This document shows, piece after piece, positions 24,321 through 33,824 of a DNA stretch of 64,000 bases. Under the pieces are notes generated by a model that was not told the origin of the DNA, searched no databases, and saw only the letters and a program-made list of their open reading frames with translations. The stretch comes from Allacma fusca (taxonomy: Eukaryota; Arthropoda; Collembola; Symphypleona; Sminthuridae). Every line of letters begins with the position of its first letter. Within the stretch, counting starts at the first letter, position 1. The position numbers were made by a program, and so were the translations under genes. The stretch spans positions 52,129,067 through 52,193,066 of the forward strand of contig OX359245.1 of assembly GCA_947179485.1 (NCBI GenBank), written 5' to 3'.

Positions 24321-24831
24321 GATTATGCGGGTAATTGACCCGCAACTTTATTCAGAGTTGATGAAACTCCGGAACAGTGGTGAATTGATTAGCAATGAAA
24401 AGAAAAACGAACTCGAAAAAACGATAAAAGATCAAGATTCGGCACAAGAGGAGCGTATTGAGCCTTCTACTGCCGAAAGTACTGATGCGCGTCTACAAGA
24501 CAGTTCTTCACGGTCACATAAGAAAAGGTTTAAACCCCTAGAGATTTGCTGCTGCAAATTTAAAGCAGGACATTTAAGATTGGAACCAGAGTGGAAAGCC
24601 TTTGAGGACTTGGACAAGCCGGGAAATTCTGATGGTAAGAATCTAGAGGCACCCAGTCCCCGGATAGATGAAAAACCTGCCTCAGATGTTGATAAGCCAC
24701 CGGAAGTAGTTAAACAAAATTTGAGACCACGTAAAAGTCAGAAGGGTAAAGGCAAGAAAAGGAAGAAGAAAATAGTTAAACGTGCACAAAAGAAACGACT
24801 CCACAAACGTAAACGGAAATCATATTGGTAA
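24313..24831 (+). CDS. Small Polinton protein with strongly basic tail
   Basis: The start at ATG 24,313 overlaps the stop of the preceding gene. The product has 172 residues. The first third is predicted helical and charged, the middle is Ser/Asp/Glu-rich, and the C-terminal 45 residues form a dense Lys/Arg run (KGKGKKRKKKIVKRAQKK) that looks like a nuclear-localisation and DNA-binding tail. It could be a virion core or packaging accessory protein. No enzymatic motif is visible. The integrase start lies only 26 bp after its stop. Confidence 0.5.
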   Translation: MAKIMRVIDPQLYSELMKLRNSGELISNEKKNELEKTIKDQDSAQEERIEPSTAESTDARLQDSSSRSHKKRFKPLEICCCKFKAGHLRLEPEWKAFEDLDKPGNSDGKNLEAPSPRIDEKPASDVDKPPEVVKQNLRPRKSQKGKGKKRKKKIVKRAQKKRLHKRKRKSYW

Positions 24832-24856
24832 CAATAGAATTCCAAATTCTGAGACA

Positions 24857-25837
24857 ATGAGTGATATTGTAAAAAGTTATTTAGATCAAAGATTATCAGG
24901 GGCTTATTCAGGGCTCTCTGGGTTTCTTAAAAATCATCCAGAGTTTCAAGACAAGGACGTTGTGGTAAAGGAGCTGCGTAAATTGCTTGGTTATTCACTA
25001 CACAAGCAAATAAGAAGAAAATATAAACGACGTCGTATTATGGTGAATTTCATCAATGAGATCTGGAGCACAGATCTCAAGGACATTGAAAATATTGCTC
25101 CCTACAATGATTGCAATTTTTTTATTTTAATTGTTGTGGACAGCTTTAGCAAAAAGGCTTACACCAGACTCTTGAAAAACAAAAATTCAGAGTCGATGAT
25201 ACAGGCTTTTACGTCTATATTTAAGCAAGCGAGGGCTAAACCACTGTACTTGTTTAGCGACAGAGGAAAAGAGTTTGTCTCCAACGCTTTTACTGCCTTT
25301 CTCAGCAAAAACGATATTCATCCGTACCACATATATTCAATAGTAAAGGCATCTATTGCAGAACGGTTTATCTGTACAATATTTGCAAAATTGCAAAGAT
25401 ACATGACGGAAAACAAAACAAAGAACATAAGTAAAGTTTTGCAAGTTTTCACAGAAACATATAACAATACGTTCCATACATCAATAAATCGTGCTCCAAA
25501 TGAAATTACAGCTAAAAATTCATTTGAAACTTGGAGGTATCTCTACAAGCGACAATTGGAAGAAGCGAAACTTCCGAGGTCGCCTCCAAAGTTTGCGGTG
25601 GGTGACATTGTGCGAATTTCCCGAGCAAAATTATTATTTGAAAAAGGTTATGCGGAAAACTACAGCCGCGAATTGTTTAGAGTGTCACAGGTGTTAGTAA
25701 AAAACATTCCATACACCTACAAACTCGTCGATATGTCAGGGGAAGTTATAGCAGGGCAGTACTATGATTATGACCTGAATTTAGTTAAAACATCAGAAGA
25801 GGCAAAAGATATGGAAAATGAGACTGTAGTGGAATAA
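24857..25837 (+). CDS. INT: Retroviral-type (rve) integrase of the Polinton
   Basis: The protein has 326 residues from ATG 24,857 (MSDIVKSYLDQRLSG). The catalytic core shows the D, D, E triad: Asp in IWSTDLKD, Asp in LYLFSDRGKEF, and Glu in SIAERF with 33 residues between the last two, the spacing known for Polinton integrases. A chromodomain/SH3-like C-terminal segment (FAVGDIVRISRAK) follows. The enzyme inserts the element and makes the 6-bp duplication. The residue two after ERF is Cys, where related enzymes often have Arg. An AATAAA lies just downstream. The last ~150 nt are duplicated in tandem (see repeat). Confidence 0.9.
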   Translation: MSDIVKSYLDQRLSGAYSGLSGFLKNHPEFQDKDVVVKELRKLLGYSLHKQIRRKYKRRRIMVNFINEIWSTDLKDIENIAPYNDCNFFILIVVDSFSKKAYTRLLKNKNSESMIQAFTSIFKQARAKPLYLFSDRGKEFVSNAFTAFLSKNDIHPYHIYSIVKASIAERFICTIFAKLQRYMTENKTKNISKVLQVFTETYNNTFHTSINRAPNEITAKNSFETWRYLYKRQLEEAKLPRSPPKFAVGDIVRISRAKLLFEKGYAENYSRELFRVSQVLVKNIPYTYKLVDMSGEVIAGQYYDYDLNLVKTSEEAKDMENETVVE

Positions 25838-26061
25838 CGGTTTCGACAACAGCTAGTAAAATAAAGTTATTCCAGGTCAGATGACTCAAGTGGAATTAAT
25901 TAGAACCAGGGGTGCAAACCCCGGGTAATGTATTCCAGTAGCTTACTTAACAACTCTAGTTACCCACGAGCCAGAAAGGATAAGCTCCCTGTATGGAATA
26001 TATTGGTTGACAGTGGTAAATTTATTCTGGGATTAAACAATGACATTGCCATCCCGACAAG

Positions 26062-26069
26062 TATATAAG
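26062..26069 (+). promoter_or_regulatory. TATA box, first (duplicated) copy
   Basis: TATATAAG lies 85 bp before the duplicated ATG at 26,147. That start gives only a short chimeric peptide because the duplication breakpoint falls a few codons inside the gene. Confidence 0.5.
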
Positions 26070-26546
26070 ACAACCTGGCTGTCCTAAACAGCCTCTCATT
26101 TTTCCAGCAGCAATTACCGAACTAGCATCTCCGTTAACAATTCAACATGAACAAGTTTTATTTGGAGCGTCACAGGTGTTAGTAAAAAACATTCCATACA
26201 CCTACAAACTCGTCGATATGTCAGGGGAAGTTATAGCAGGGCAGTACTATGATTATGACATGAATTTAGTTAAAACATCAGAAGAGGCAAAAGATATGGA
26301 AAATGAGACTGTAGTGGAATAACGGTTTCGACAACAGCTAGTAAAATAAAGTTATTCCAGGTCAGATGACTCAAGTGGAATTAATTAGAACCAGGGGTGC
26401 AAACCCCGGGTAATGTATTCCAGTAGCTTACTTAACAACTCTAGTTACCCACGAGCCAGAAAGGATAAGCTCCCTGTATGGAATATATTGGTTGACAGTG
26501 GTAAATTTATTCTGGGATTAAACAATGACATTGCCATCCCGACAAG

Positions 26547-26554
26547 TATATAAG
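26547..26554 (+). promoter_or_regulatory. TATA box of the orphan gene at 26,632
   Basis: TATATAAG is followed about 30 bp downstream by a TCCTAAACAGCCTCTCATTTT stretch and, at +85, by the ATG at 26,632. The same sequence occurs 485 bp upstream. Confidence 0.55.
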
Positions 26555-26631
26555 ACAACCTGGCTGTCCTAAACAGCCTCTCATTTTTCCAGCAGCAATT
26601 ACCGAACTAGCATCTCCGTTAACAATTCAAC

Positions 26632-27105
26632 ATGAACAAGTTTTATTTGGAGCGTCGTTTCAACGAAAATTCTAACGGGAGTAAGCCAAGTGAAATTAGA
26701 AGTCGGCCAAAGTTGAAGCCTTTCGACTCCAGTTTCGCATCTACGGTAGCAACTCCGTCTGCTACCTACAAGGACGAGTCACCATTCACTTGGAACTTTT
26801 TTGAGAAGGGCAAGGATTCTTATTTTATTGACAGTGAGACTCTTGTCCGTACGGCTTTTAACGAGCGACACCGGTGCAATTTCGTGCATCTCGGTCGTCG
26901 AAACCGCACAGGCGGAGTAACTACGGTCAACTTTTCTTTGAACGAGGGGAAGCACCTTTTACAGTTCCTTGGAGAACTTCTGGATCAACTTACTGTACAT
27001 CCCACGCAAGGACGGAACTTTGAAGACCTAATCCCATTCTACGCTTTACCTGAAACTTCAGGGAATGCGCAACTTGGAGTCTTATTTATCAGAGTCTTCA
27101 TCTGA
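26632..27105 (+). CDS. Polinton orphan protein, possible altered C-terminus
   Basis: The protein has 157 residues. The first 50 are Ser/Asn/Lys-rich and probably disordered. A compact domain follows (FTWNFFEKGKDSYFID...LVRTAFNERHRCNFVHLGR...TTVNFSLNEGKHLLQFLGEL). It vaguely recalls small single-strand-DNA-binding folds of PC4 type, but this is a guess. From about 27,064 another frame begins ATGCGCAAC and gives an acidic Ser/Asp/Glu tail ending VMDA at 27,150, which looks more like a real terminus than the hydrophobic GVLFIRVFI of the current frame, so a one-base indel is possible. It lies directly behind the TATA-bearing duplicated unit. Confidence 0.45.
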   Translation: MNKFYLERRFNENSNGSKPSEIRSRPKLKPFDSSFASTVATPSATYKDESPFTWNFFEKGKDSYFIDSETLVRTAFNERHRCNFVHLGRRNRTGGVTTVNFSLNEGKHLLQFLGELLDQLTVHPTQGRNFEDLIPFYALPETSGNAQLGVLFIRVFI

Positions 27106-27272
27106 TGCATCTACGGTTTCGGAGGGAAAAGACCTGGTCATGGACGCGTAAGACGTTTGTAATGTACTGTAAATAGGTACTTCTTATTGTAAAAAATATA
27201 TTTGCGTGTATCCTTAATTTATTTGTGTTTGTGGGGAAATAAAAGTTTGTTTTTGAAAATTCCAATATTCGG

Positions 27273-27279
27273 TATAAAT
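27273..27279 (+). promoter_or_regulatory. TATA box before the penton gene
   Basis: TATAAAT in the context ATTCGGTATAAATGC. A start site about 30 bp downstream would put the first in-frame ATG of the transcript at 27,358, which supports that codon over the ATG at 27,295. Confidence 0.45.
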
Positions 27280-27357
27280 GCATTTACTTATTTAATGAAC
27301 AGGCTAGAGATTGTTGTGTCATTTATTCGGGAAGAGCGAAAGGAGCAGGCAGGCAGT

Positions 27358-28959
27358 ATGATAGCCATTCCTATTCATAGCGCATTCCTCCCGTTTGAGG
27401 ACAGGGAGCATTATGTTTACTTAAAGAACACTGGTAACATTGGCCAATTAAAAAGTCAGAGTAATATTGTGCAGCAGTTTCCAGCGGGTCTCACATTTCC
27501 TCGAGGACATTACAAAGTGGGGCTGACGAATCTCCGGTTTACACACACAAAACCGTCGTCGGTAGAGAATAACAAAACAAGGGTGAAGGAGAGGCGAGTC
27601 CGTAGGTCTAGGAAAAGGTTCACAATGCTGCATGATGCAGCCGTGCCTGCAGGCCCGCTTTTTCCTGGCTACATTCCTCCGACAATAACGACTTATAAAT
27701 TCACTAAGGAAAAAGGCCAGGACATACTTAGTTTTACATCAAAATTTAATGATGATACTGGGAAGAAAATAAATGTAGTACTTTTGCAAAGGTATGTTGG
27801 AACGGGTTCAACCGACTGTATACCATCGTTGTCTGTCGGGAAACAAGAGCCGGGGTCGTGGGTAATACTTTCCAATACCTTTGCGACTGCCATGGGCTTT
27901 AATCGCCGTATATTTATTGTGGGGAGGCACAGTTCGCAGTGGGTGATTGAGCAGAGTATGTTCGATAAGTACGATGAGAGCAGCGATTTTTCCCTGCAGG
28001 TGTATAACATTAATGACTATAGGAATAATCTTATAATGGTCGACCAGCAGTTCAGCTCCTTGTTTGTTGTACAGACAAGGCCGAAGGAAAATTACAAGAG
28101 TTATTTCACTAGGCTAATGGCGCAACTCCTAGTCGGTGGGTTCAACGCCTCCTTTTCCTTTGACGAGAACAACGTATGCACCATAGCAATGGGTTCACCG
28201 CTTCCGAATAGCAAGGATTATATGATTTTGCCCGCTGTGCTTGTGGATTGTTTAGGTTTTGAGAATGACCGGTTTATGTTCTCAAAGCAATATAGGGCAA
28301 ATGGGCCGTTCAACGAAACAAAATTTAATGCTATACCGGCAAACAAAAATTTATTTACTACTATCCGGTATTTTGTGCTACGGTTTATCGCAATGAAAGA
28401 GCCAAAAACTTTAAGTGTCTCCGATGTCATTTTGGAGATTAATAACACCTTTAGTGAACAACTGTATGCACAATTTCCTATCGAATTTTCATACGAGGTC
28501 AGGGAATTAGTCCTTAATGAAATTCCGGATGATATAGCAATTTCACTACCCAGAGCCCTTGTAAATTATTTCGGACTTCCTCAGCTCGCATTGTTTAAAT
28601 CTCGGCAGCGGTATCCCGCTAGAAAAGAGGTGGTAGAGCAGGAGGAAGAAATTCAGTTTCATGAGGAGGATGGCGAAACGCCGAGTTTAGGTGCAAACAA
28701 ACGCCTGCTAGTGTTGTCAAATCTAATTGAAAACCAGTCGTATGAACGAGAGAATGTCCCTGTCTTGAAGGAGCTAAAGTTCAACGGTGGTTTAAATAAA
28801 GAGCAGGAGTACGAATTCAATCCAGTTACATATTTACCGTTACAAGGTAAAGAGGTAACAGACATTCGTATTTCCTTTGTCGACGAGCACTTAAAGCCAG
28901 TAGATTTTGGTCCGGGAGAAACTGCCGTGGCGCTTCATTTCAAGCCAAAATATATGTGA
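27358..28959 (+). CDS. mCP: Penton-like minor capsid protein of the Polinton
   Basis: The protein has 533 residues from ATG 27,358; an upstream ATG at 27,295 would add 21. The N-terminus (AFLPFEDREHYVYLKN...QQFPAGLTFPRGHYKVGLTNLRF) and C-terminus (EVTDIRISFVDEHLKPV...AVALHF) are the regions conserved in Polinton/adintovirus penton proteins, which fill the fivefold vertices of the icosahedral shell. A basic stretch KERRVRRSRKR interrupts the first jelly-roll part at about residues 77-87. An acidic EEEIQFHEEDGE loop precedes the last domain. The frame is intact. The next gene starts 3 bp after the stop, suggesting a shared transcript. Confidence 0.82.
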   Translation: MIAIPIHSAFLPFEDREHYVYLKNTGNIGQLKSQSNIVQQFPAGLTFPRGHYKVGLTNLRFTHTKPSSVENNKTRVKERRVRRSRKRFTMLHDAAVPAGPLFPGYIPPTITTYKFTKEKGQDILSFTSKFNDDTGKKINVVLLQRYVGTGSTDCIPSLSVGKQEPGSWVILSNTFATAMGFNRRIFIVGRHSSQWVIEQSMFDKYDESSDFSLQVYNINDYRNNLIMVDQQFSSLFVVQTRPKENYKSYFTRLMAQLLVGGFNASFSFDENNVCTIAMGSPLPNSKDYMILPAVLVDCLGFENDRFMFSKQYRANGPFNETKFNAIPANKNLFTTIRYFVLRFIAMKEPKTLSVSDVILEINNTFSEQLYAQFPIEFSYEVRELVLNEIPDDIAISLPRALVNYFGLPQLALFKSRQRYPARKEVVEQEEEIQFHEEDGETPSLGANKRLLVLSNLIENQSYERENVPVLKELKFNGGLNKEQEYEFNPVTYLPLQGKEVTDIRISFVDEHLKPVDFGPGETAVALHFKPKYM

Positions 28960-28962
28960 AAC

Positions 28963-29328
28963 ATGCGTCAGGTATTGTGTGATGAAAAAGCTTGTGTGCT
29001 TGAGCCAAGCTCACAGACGCAGAAAGGTGGCGGAGCGGACAACACAATAACTTACATGGCTACTGGAGGACTTAACCCGGAAGCATCTTCATATTTAATT
29101 CCTTTGAGAAGCACTGGCACCAGCAGCAGCAGTGCAAGTAGTTCTCGTCGTAGGCACAGAAGATCACAGACCGGAGGAGGAGGCCGGAAAAGGCAACCTG
29201 CGACTTCCCAAACAGGTGCGGGTAGAAGTCGACGGCCGAGACCTACAAGGAGAGCTTGGAGGAAACGAAAGGTTCAGGTTGGGTTTGGAAGGAAGGCGGG
29301 CAAGAGACGGTGTGTAAGGCGTAAATAA
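28963..29328 (+). CDS. Small Arg/Gly/Ser-rich basic core-like protein
   Basis: The protein has 121 residues. The first half is unremarkable with a Gly-rich patch; from about residue 55 the chain is almost entirely Ser, Arg, Gly and Lys (SSSSASSSRRRHRR, GGGGRKR, GRSRRPRPTRR, GKRRCVRRK). Composition and position, between the penton and major capsid genes, fit the small DNA-condensing core proteins of adenovirus-related elements. Its stop codon TAA overlaps the MCP ATG (TAATG). Confidence 0.55.
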   Translation: MRQVLCDEKACVLEPSSQTQKGGGADNTITYMATGGLNPEASSYLIPLRSTGTSSSSASSSRRRHRRSQTGGGGRKRQPATSQTGAGRSRRPRPTRRAWRKRKVQVGFGRKAGKRRCVRRK

Positions 29329-30808
29329 TGGACCTTAACGCAGTGTTTCAGGAGAAGCCCACTGTTTATGAAGGGTCGCAACAAAGTGCACGCTCAGAGG
29401 TGCAATTGTTTGAGCTTCCCCCCACGGATCTTACAACGCAACTTAGCAGTGACTACATACACGCATTTCCTCTCGTAAGCATCAAGGAGTCGTACAACCC
29501 TCTGGAATTTCTCATCCAGCTGGACTCATCAGGGTACTTTGACCCCGCCGATTCTTTCCTTTCCCTGACCTGCAGGATAGTTAGGCAGGATGGCACGCTG
29601 TGCGACGACAATGACATTGTCGCTCCTTCGAACCTGTTTTTTCAGACCATGTTCTCCAATTTGGAAATCTACCTGAACGGACAGCTGGTTTCAGATTCGG
29701 GAAACCAATATGCACAAGTTGCATATCTCCAGCGCCTGCTTGCCTCGAGTCCGAGTGAGAAGCAGGGGCGACTAATGAATGAGTTTTACTACCCTAATGC
29801 TACTCCAGAAGCTTATACTGCAGCCGATGCTGGGTTTGCCACCCGATTTAACAAGACGAAAAATTCCCAGCCTTTTACTTTACTGGGTAGCTTGGTTGCT
29901 AATATTTTCAACCAGAATCGCTACCTCCCAAGTAACACGGAGATTCGAATTGTTCTTCGACGAAATTTGCCAGAACTATGCCTGACAGCAAACTATGACG
30001 AAAAGTCTGGTTACAATGGGTGTCCATATAATTATCAAATTACCAACGCAGTTTACTACGCGTCCAAGCGGGTGATTTCTAAGCCCATCATTGATGCCCA
30101 TCGCCATCAGCTAAGTCTGGGACACACCTTCAAGTATCTTACCACAGAAGTGGAACTGAAGACATTTACAATTGCACAAGGACTTACAAGCATTACAACT
30201 GATTCTGTGGTAATTGGGAAAATTCCGCGCGTTCTCGTACTAGGAATAATTCCCAGTATATCATTTCTGGGGAAGCTGAGCAAGTCCCCGTTCAACTACG
30301 TGGACAAGAACCTTTCAGAGCTGGCATTTACTTGGAACGGAGAGACAGTTGAGCATCGACTCTTCCCCTTTAACTTTCGGAAGGCCCGCACTGCTACTAA
30401 GGACGGAAAGAAAGTCACCGTATACTCTGGAGTGGACGACTTTTTACTCGCCGTGCGATCCCTGGAGAAGACCGCAGGAAATCCGGCGTTGGGCAACGGA
30501 ATCAACCGGGATAATTTTACCGCAGGTAAGTATAGAGTAAATTATATTATAACAATTTAAGTTAACTAACAAGTGTGAGACAGAATACTAAGCATATAAT
30601 TTATTTTATACTTGCAGGCAACGTACTAACGGCAGTGGAGCTGCTTCCTAACAGCGGAAACGCCCTCAGTGTCAACCGCCGTGGACAGATCAAGGTCCAG
30701 CTCAAGTTCCGCGAGCCCTTGGATGAGCCCGTGAACGTGGTCATTTACACCCAGTATCAGTCCATAATTGAAATTGATGCCAACAAACACATAATATTTG
30801 ATCATTAG
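29328..30808 (+). CDS. MCP: Double-jelly-roll major capsid protein, split by an intron
   Basis: Exon 1 is 29,328-30,525 and exon 2 is 30,618-30,808. The 92-nt intron has CGCAG|GTAAGTATAG and TATACTTGCAG|GCAACG boundaries. Joined length is exactly 463 codons (462 residues). Without splicing the frame would end after a short unrelated tail and lose the C-terminal strands (VKLQLKF-type and VVIYTQYQSIIEID). The N-terminal half has the capsid-typical YNPLEFLIQLDSSGYFDPADSFL and FFQTMFSNLEIYLNGQLV segments, and the C-terminal half has LAFTWNGETVEHRLFPF. The protein would form the hexons of an icosahedral particle. Start and stop overlap or abut neighbours, so it sits in a tight capsid-protease cluster. 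Confidence 0.88.
30526..30617 (+). other. Intron in the major capsid gene
   Basis: 92 nt, phase 1. The donor GTAAGTATAG is near consensus, and the acceptor TTATTTTATACTTGCAG has a T-rich tract. Both flanking exons are open and the split residue is Gly. Confidence 0.75.
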
Positions 30809-30809
30809 T

Positions 30810-31388
30810 ATGAACACTCACACATTGATCATGGGTCTGCGATTGCTTTTATGCACTCGGAAATCGCAGACACAATTCTTTGTAGTGCCTGCTGACCGTG
30901 TGCAAGATCAGGAAATAAAGAGCTATCCCTGCATATTTATTGTGAACACGGATCTTGCTCCGGACAGAGGAACTCACTGGATCGCCTTCTTTGTTTTATC
31001 ACCAAGTGCCTACGAATACTTTGATTCGTTTGGCAAGCCGAGGGCTTACTACAAGAATGTGCAGCGACCCCCCGGGAAGCTCATAAAGGAAAACTGTCTG
31101 GCTCTCCAGAACCCGTACTCGGATGTGTGTGGTCACTTCTCTTTGTACTTCTCATACCTGCGTTCCTTGGGAGTTCCGTATGAAAAGATACTGCGATTGT
31201 TTACTACTTCTAATTTAACGAGTAATGAGCAGTTTGTACGTAAATTTGTTCGGAGTATTCCGAAACTGAATGAAAAGGGCATTTATGATATTAATGAAAA
31301 AATCCAAACATGTTGCTGCTTTGCACTTGGCAAAACGGCAACGGAAAAGAAATGTAAAAAATGTGGTTCACGTGAGATAGCAGTTTAA
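30810..31388 (+). CDS. PRO: Adenain-like cysteine protease of the Polinton
   Basis: The protein has 192 residues from ATG 30,810, one base after the MCP stop. The catalytic His is in THWIAFF, the Asp in YFDSFGK, and the Gln and Cys in LQNPYSDVCGHFSLYF, the order expected for the adenovirus protease/Ulp1 clan. It should process capsid and core precursors during particle maturation. The C-terminal 30 residues add CCCF...KKCKKCG, a possible zinc-binding or redox tail. An AATAAA at about 31,392-31,397 gives the likely 3-prime end of the capsid-protease transcript. Confidence 0.88.
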   Translation: MNTHTLIMGLRLLLCTRKSQTQFFVVPADRVQDQEIKSYPCIFIVNTDLAPDRGTHWIAFFVLSPSAYEYFDSFGKPRAYYKNVQRPPGKLIKENCLALQNPYSDVCGHFSLYFSYLRSLGVPYEKILRLFTTSNLTSNEQFVRKFVRSIPKLNEKGIYDINEKIQTCCCFALGKTATEKKCKKCGSREIAV

Positions 31389-31399
31389 GATAATAAACA

Positions 31400-31929
31400 A
31401 TTTGTATTATTTAAGTACTGAAGGGTTTTGTGAATTTGATGTAAAGAAATAAATTCGTATGTGTAAATATGTACAAGAAGTTGCAGATTACGGCTTATTC
31501 TCGAACGAGCATAAATAATCCCTTTATTTGGAATAAATTATTATGTCGGGAGGACCTGGAGGTCTTGTGCATGCAAGTATCATTTGCTATATAGGAGCTA
31601 AGGGAGACTTGCTTCTGTACAGTAAAGTGTACCCTACAAGAGTACAATGCCGACAATTCATAGAAGTTAGCTGAGACGGAAGTTCTGTCCCACTCCGGCT
31701 TATGTCACAATGACCATTTTGACCATTTATTGAACCAAGTAGTCCCAACTGCTCATCAGACCATTAAACCCGGATTCAAATGAGGTATCATCAAACCATC
31801 TCAAATTTAGCATGTCGGAGCTAGGGAATGTACAATAGAGAAAGGAGATTTGGAAATACTGCACATCATACATGAGGAAGCATATAGTACATTAATGCTA
31901 TTTGGGGTATACATCCTAGTAAAATGTTG
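31400..31929. other. Polinton right arm, start of gene-free part
   Basis: No gene was recognised. The last ~190 bp (31,740-31,929) contain weak, strongly diverged copies of the 178-bp unit that follows. Confidence 0.4.
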
Positions 31930-32760
31930 ATTATTTCAAAAATGAACCCACAATCGTAAACTTACAATTAGTGTTCTGAATAGCTTAAACTATGACCTTT
32001 CGAATAAGGGATACAACATGTAAGGTTTGCCGAAGGCATATAGCTACTAACAAAAGAATCAAGGGAGGTGGACATGTACTTTACGGTATCTTCAATACAA
32101 AATGTCAATTATTAAGAAAATCAACCTACAATCGTAAACTTACAATTAGTGTTCTGAATAGCTTAAATTATGACCTTTCGAATAAGTTCTACATCATGTA
32201 AGGTTTGCCGAAGGCATATAGCTACTAACAAAAGAATCAAGGGAGGTGACCATGTACTTTACGGTATCTTCAATACAAAATGTCAATTATTAAGAAAATC
32301 AACCTACAATCGTAAACTTACAATTAGTGTTCTGAATAGCTTAAATTATGACCTTTCGAATAAGTTCTACATCATGTAAGGTTTGCCGAAGGCATATAGC
32401 TACTAACAAAAGAATCAAGGGAGGTGACCGTGTACTTTACGGTATCTTCAATACAAAATGTCAATTATTAGGAAAATTGACCAACAATCGTAGACTTCTA
32501 ATTAGCGTTCTGAATAGCTTAACCTATGACCGTTCGAATGAGGTATAAATCATATAAGGTTAACCGAAGGCATATAGTTATAATTAATAATCACAAAAGG
32601 AAGACATGGGATTTAAGGTATAGTCTGTCGTAAAATATTGATTATTTCGACAACAAACATACTATCGTAGAATTATTATAAGCTTTCTGAATAGCTTAAA
32701 GTATGGTCTTTCCAATGGTATATGGATCATATATGATTACTCGCACGGATGTAGCTAACA
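31930..32760 (+). repeat. 178-bp satellite array
   Basis: Three well-conserved units (for example CCTTTCGAATAAG at about 31,995, 32,173 and 32,351; spacing 178) are flanked by degenerating units on both sides. The units differ by few bases from each other. Open frames across them arise because unit ends create similar ATG-TAG stretches; 178 is not a multiple of three. Confidence 0.9.
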
Positions 32761-32804
32761 ACTGAACAATATGAAAGGTTGCGCATATTACTCCGTCGTC
32801 AACA

Positions 32805-33058
32805 ATTCGACTACACTGTAGACATTACCGCTGTAGGTGTGTTTGCGGAAACGTTTCATAATCGCCTCTGTCTGCTCATATGCTCTTATAAAGGATTTTT
32901 TAAACTGTGGAAGTAAATTGCCAGCTCTTACATCGAAAGTGCTCTTATAAACGCTGCTCTTATAGGGAACAATTACTGCACTTCAATCCAATTGGGAGTG
33001 CTCTTATACAGAACATGCTCGTATACGGAGGCCTCTTATAGCGAGAGTACACTGTATT
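32805..33058. mobile_element. Possible pogo/Tigger-like MITE
   Basis: Both edges carry ACACTGTA. The right edge, reverse complemented, reads TACAGTGTACTCTCGCTATA, a wording typical of Tigger-like termini, and the interior has several GCTCTTATA words. The left edge is a poor match, so this may be a truncated or diverged copy within the Polinton right arm. Confidence 0.4.
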
Positions 33059-33820
33059 GATATGTAAAATCCAATGCATTCAATAAGCTACCTACGGACA
33101 ACATCCTTACGTAAGTAATAACATACGGTCTGAACTTATGCAAGAGGATTACATGTACGGACAAAACATACTTTATGTGAGTACAACCTAAGCACGGGAA
33201 CAATATTTCCTCGTGAGATACATTAGGCCCGCGGCCCTTAAATATTTACCAACGCCCGTCCGGTCCTAAATTGAAGCTCACGGATAAAGGCCGACTCGGG
33301 CAGTAAAATATAAAAGAGCCCGTAACCCACCCCTAAATACCAACTCAGCTTGTAATTCCTTAGCTTTACTCAGGACAATTCGCGCATTCAGTTTTACAAC
33401 TTTTTATAAATAAAATTAGTAATAGTTGGGGTTGCTTATACTACAGAATTCTTACAATTACATTTTGCCAGAGTTGAGGTCCATTCCCTGCTAAAAATAT
33501 GCCTGCACTCAATGCACTTCACATAATTTAAGGAAACCTAGAGTCAACCTGCATCTTATAAATGTTTACCGAACTTGTGATTTTCCGGCTATTTTCTTTA
33601 AAGGAAGTCGTTGACATTTCACTACTGCCTACCAAATTATTTTCGCTTTTAGTAATCACTTCTGGTGATTTCCCTGAATTTATTGTAATGATAAATTCCT
33701 GATTCTCGATAAATACCAGAATTATAAGAATTATTCATCCCAGCGAAGCATCACGAATTGCTATAAATCCGGCACACTAAGTCGCGCTGTTTTGTTTTAA
33801 AGGCTCAACAATGATAAAAT
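33059..33820. other. Polinton right arm, no gene
   Basis: No coding signal was seen. A short GC-rich patch (33,228-33,330, with GGCCCGCGGCCC) stands out from the AT-rich surroundings and may be another small repeat. Confidence 0.35.
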
Positions 33821-33824
33821 TCAA

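Larger units (their letters stand above)
25684..26653 (+). repeat. 485-bp tandem duplication of integrase 3-prime end, promoter and next gene start
   Basis: Positions 25,684-26,168 are repeated at 26,169-26,653 with one noted difference (GACCTGAAT versus GACATGAAT). The unit holds the last ~51 codons of the integrase, its stop and AATAAA, a TATA-containing spacer, and the first codons of the following gene. The first copy therefore carries a promoter and a start codon leading into a short dead frame. The near identity points to a recent event or gene conversion. Confidence 0.92.

Noticed and set aside
31992..32548. Three successive ~69-residue similar open frames, looking like a gene family
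   Set aside because: They are the same 178-bp satellite unit read in shifting frames; the unit is not a multiple of three and the frames end at unit borders.
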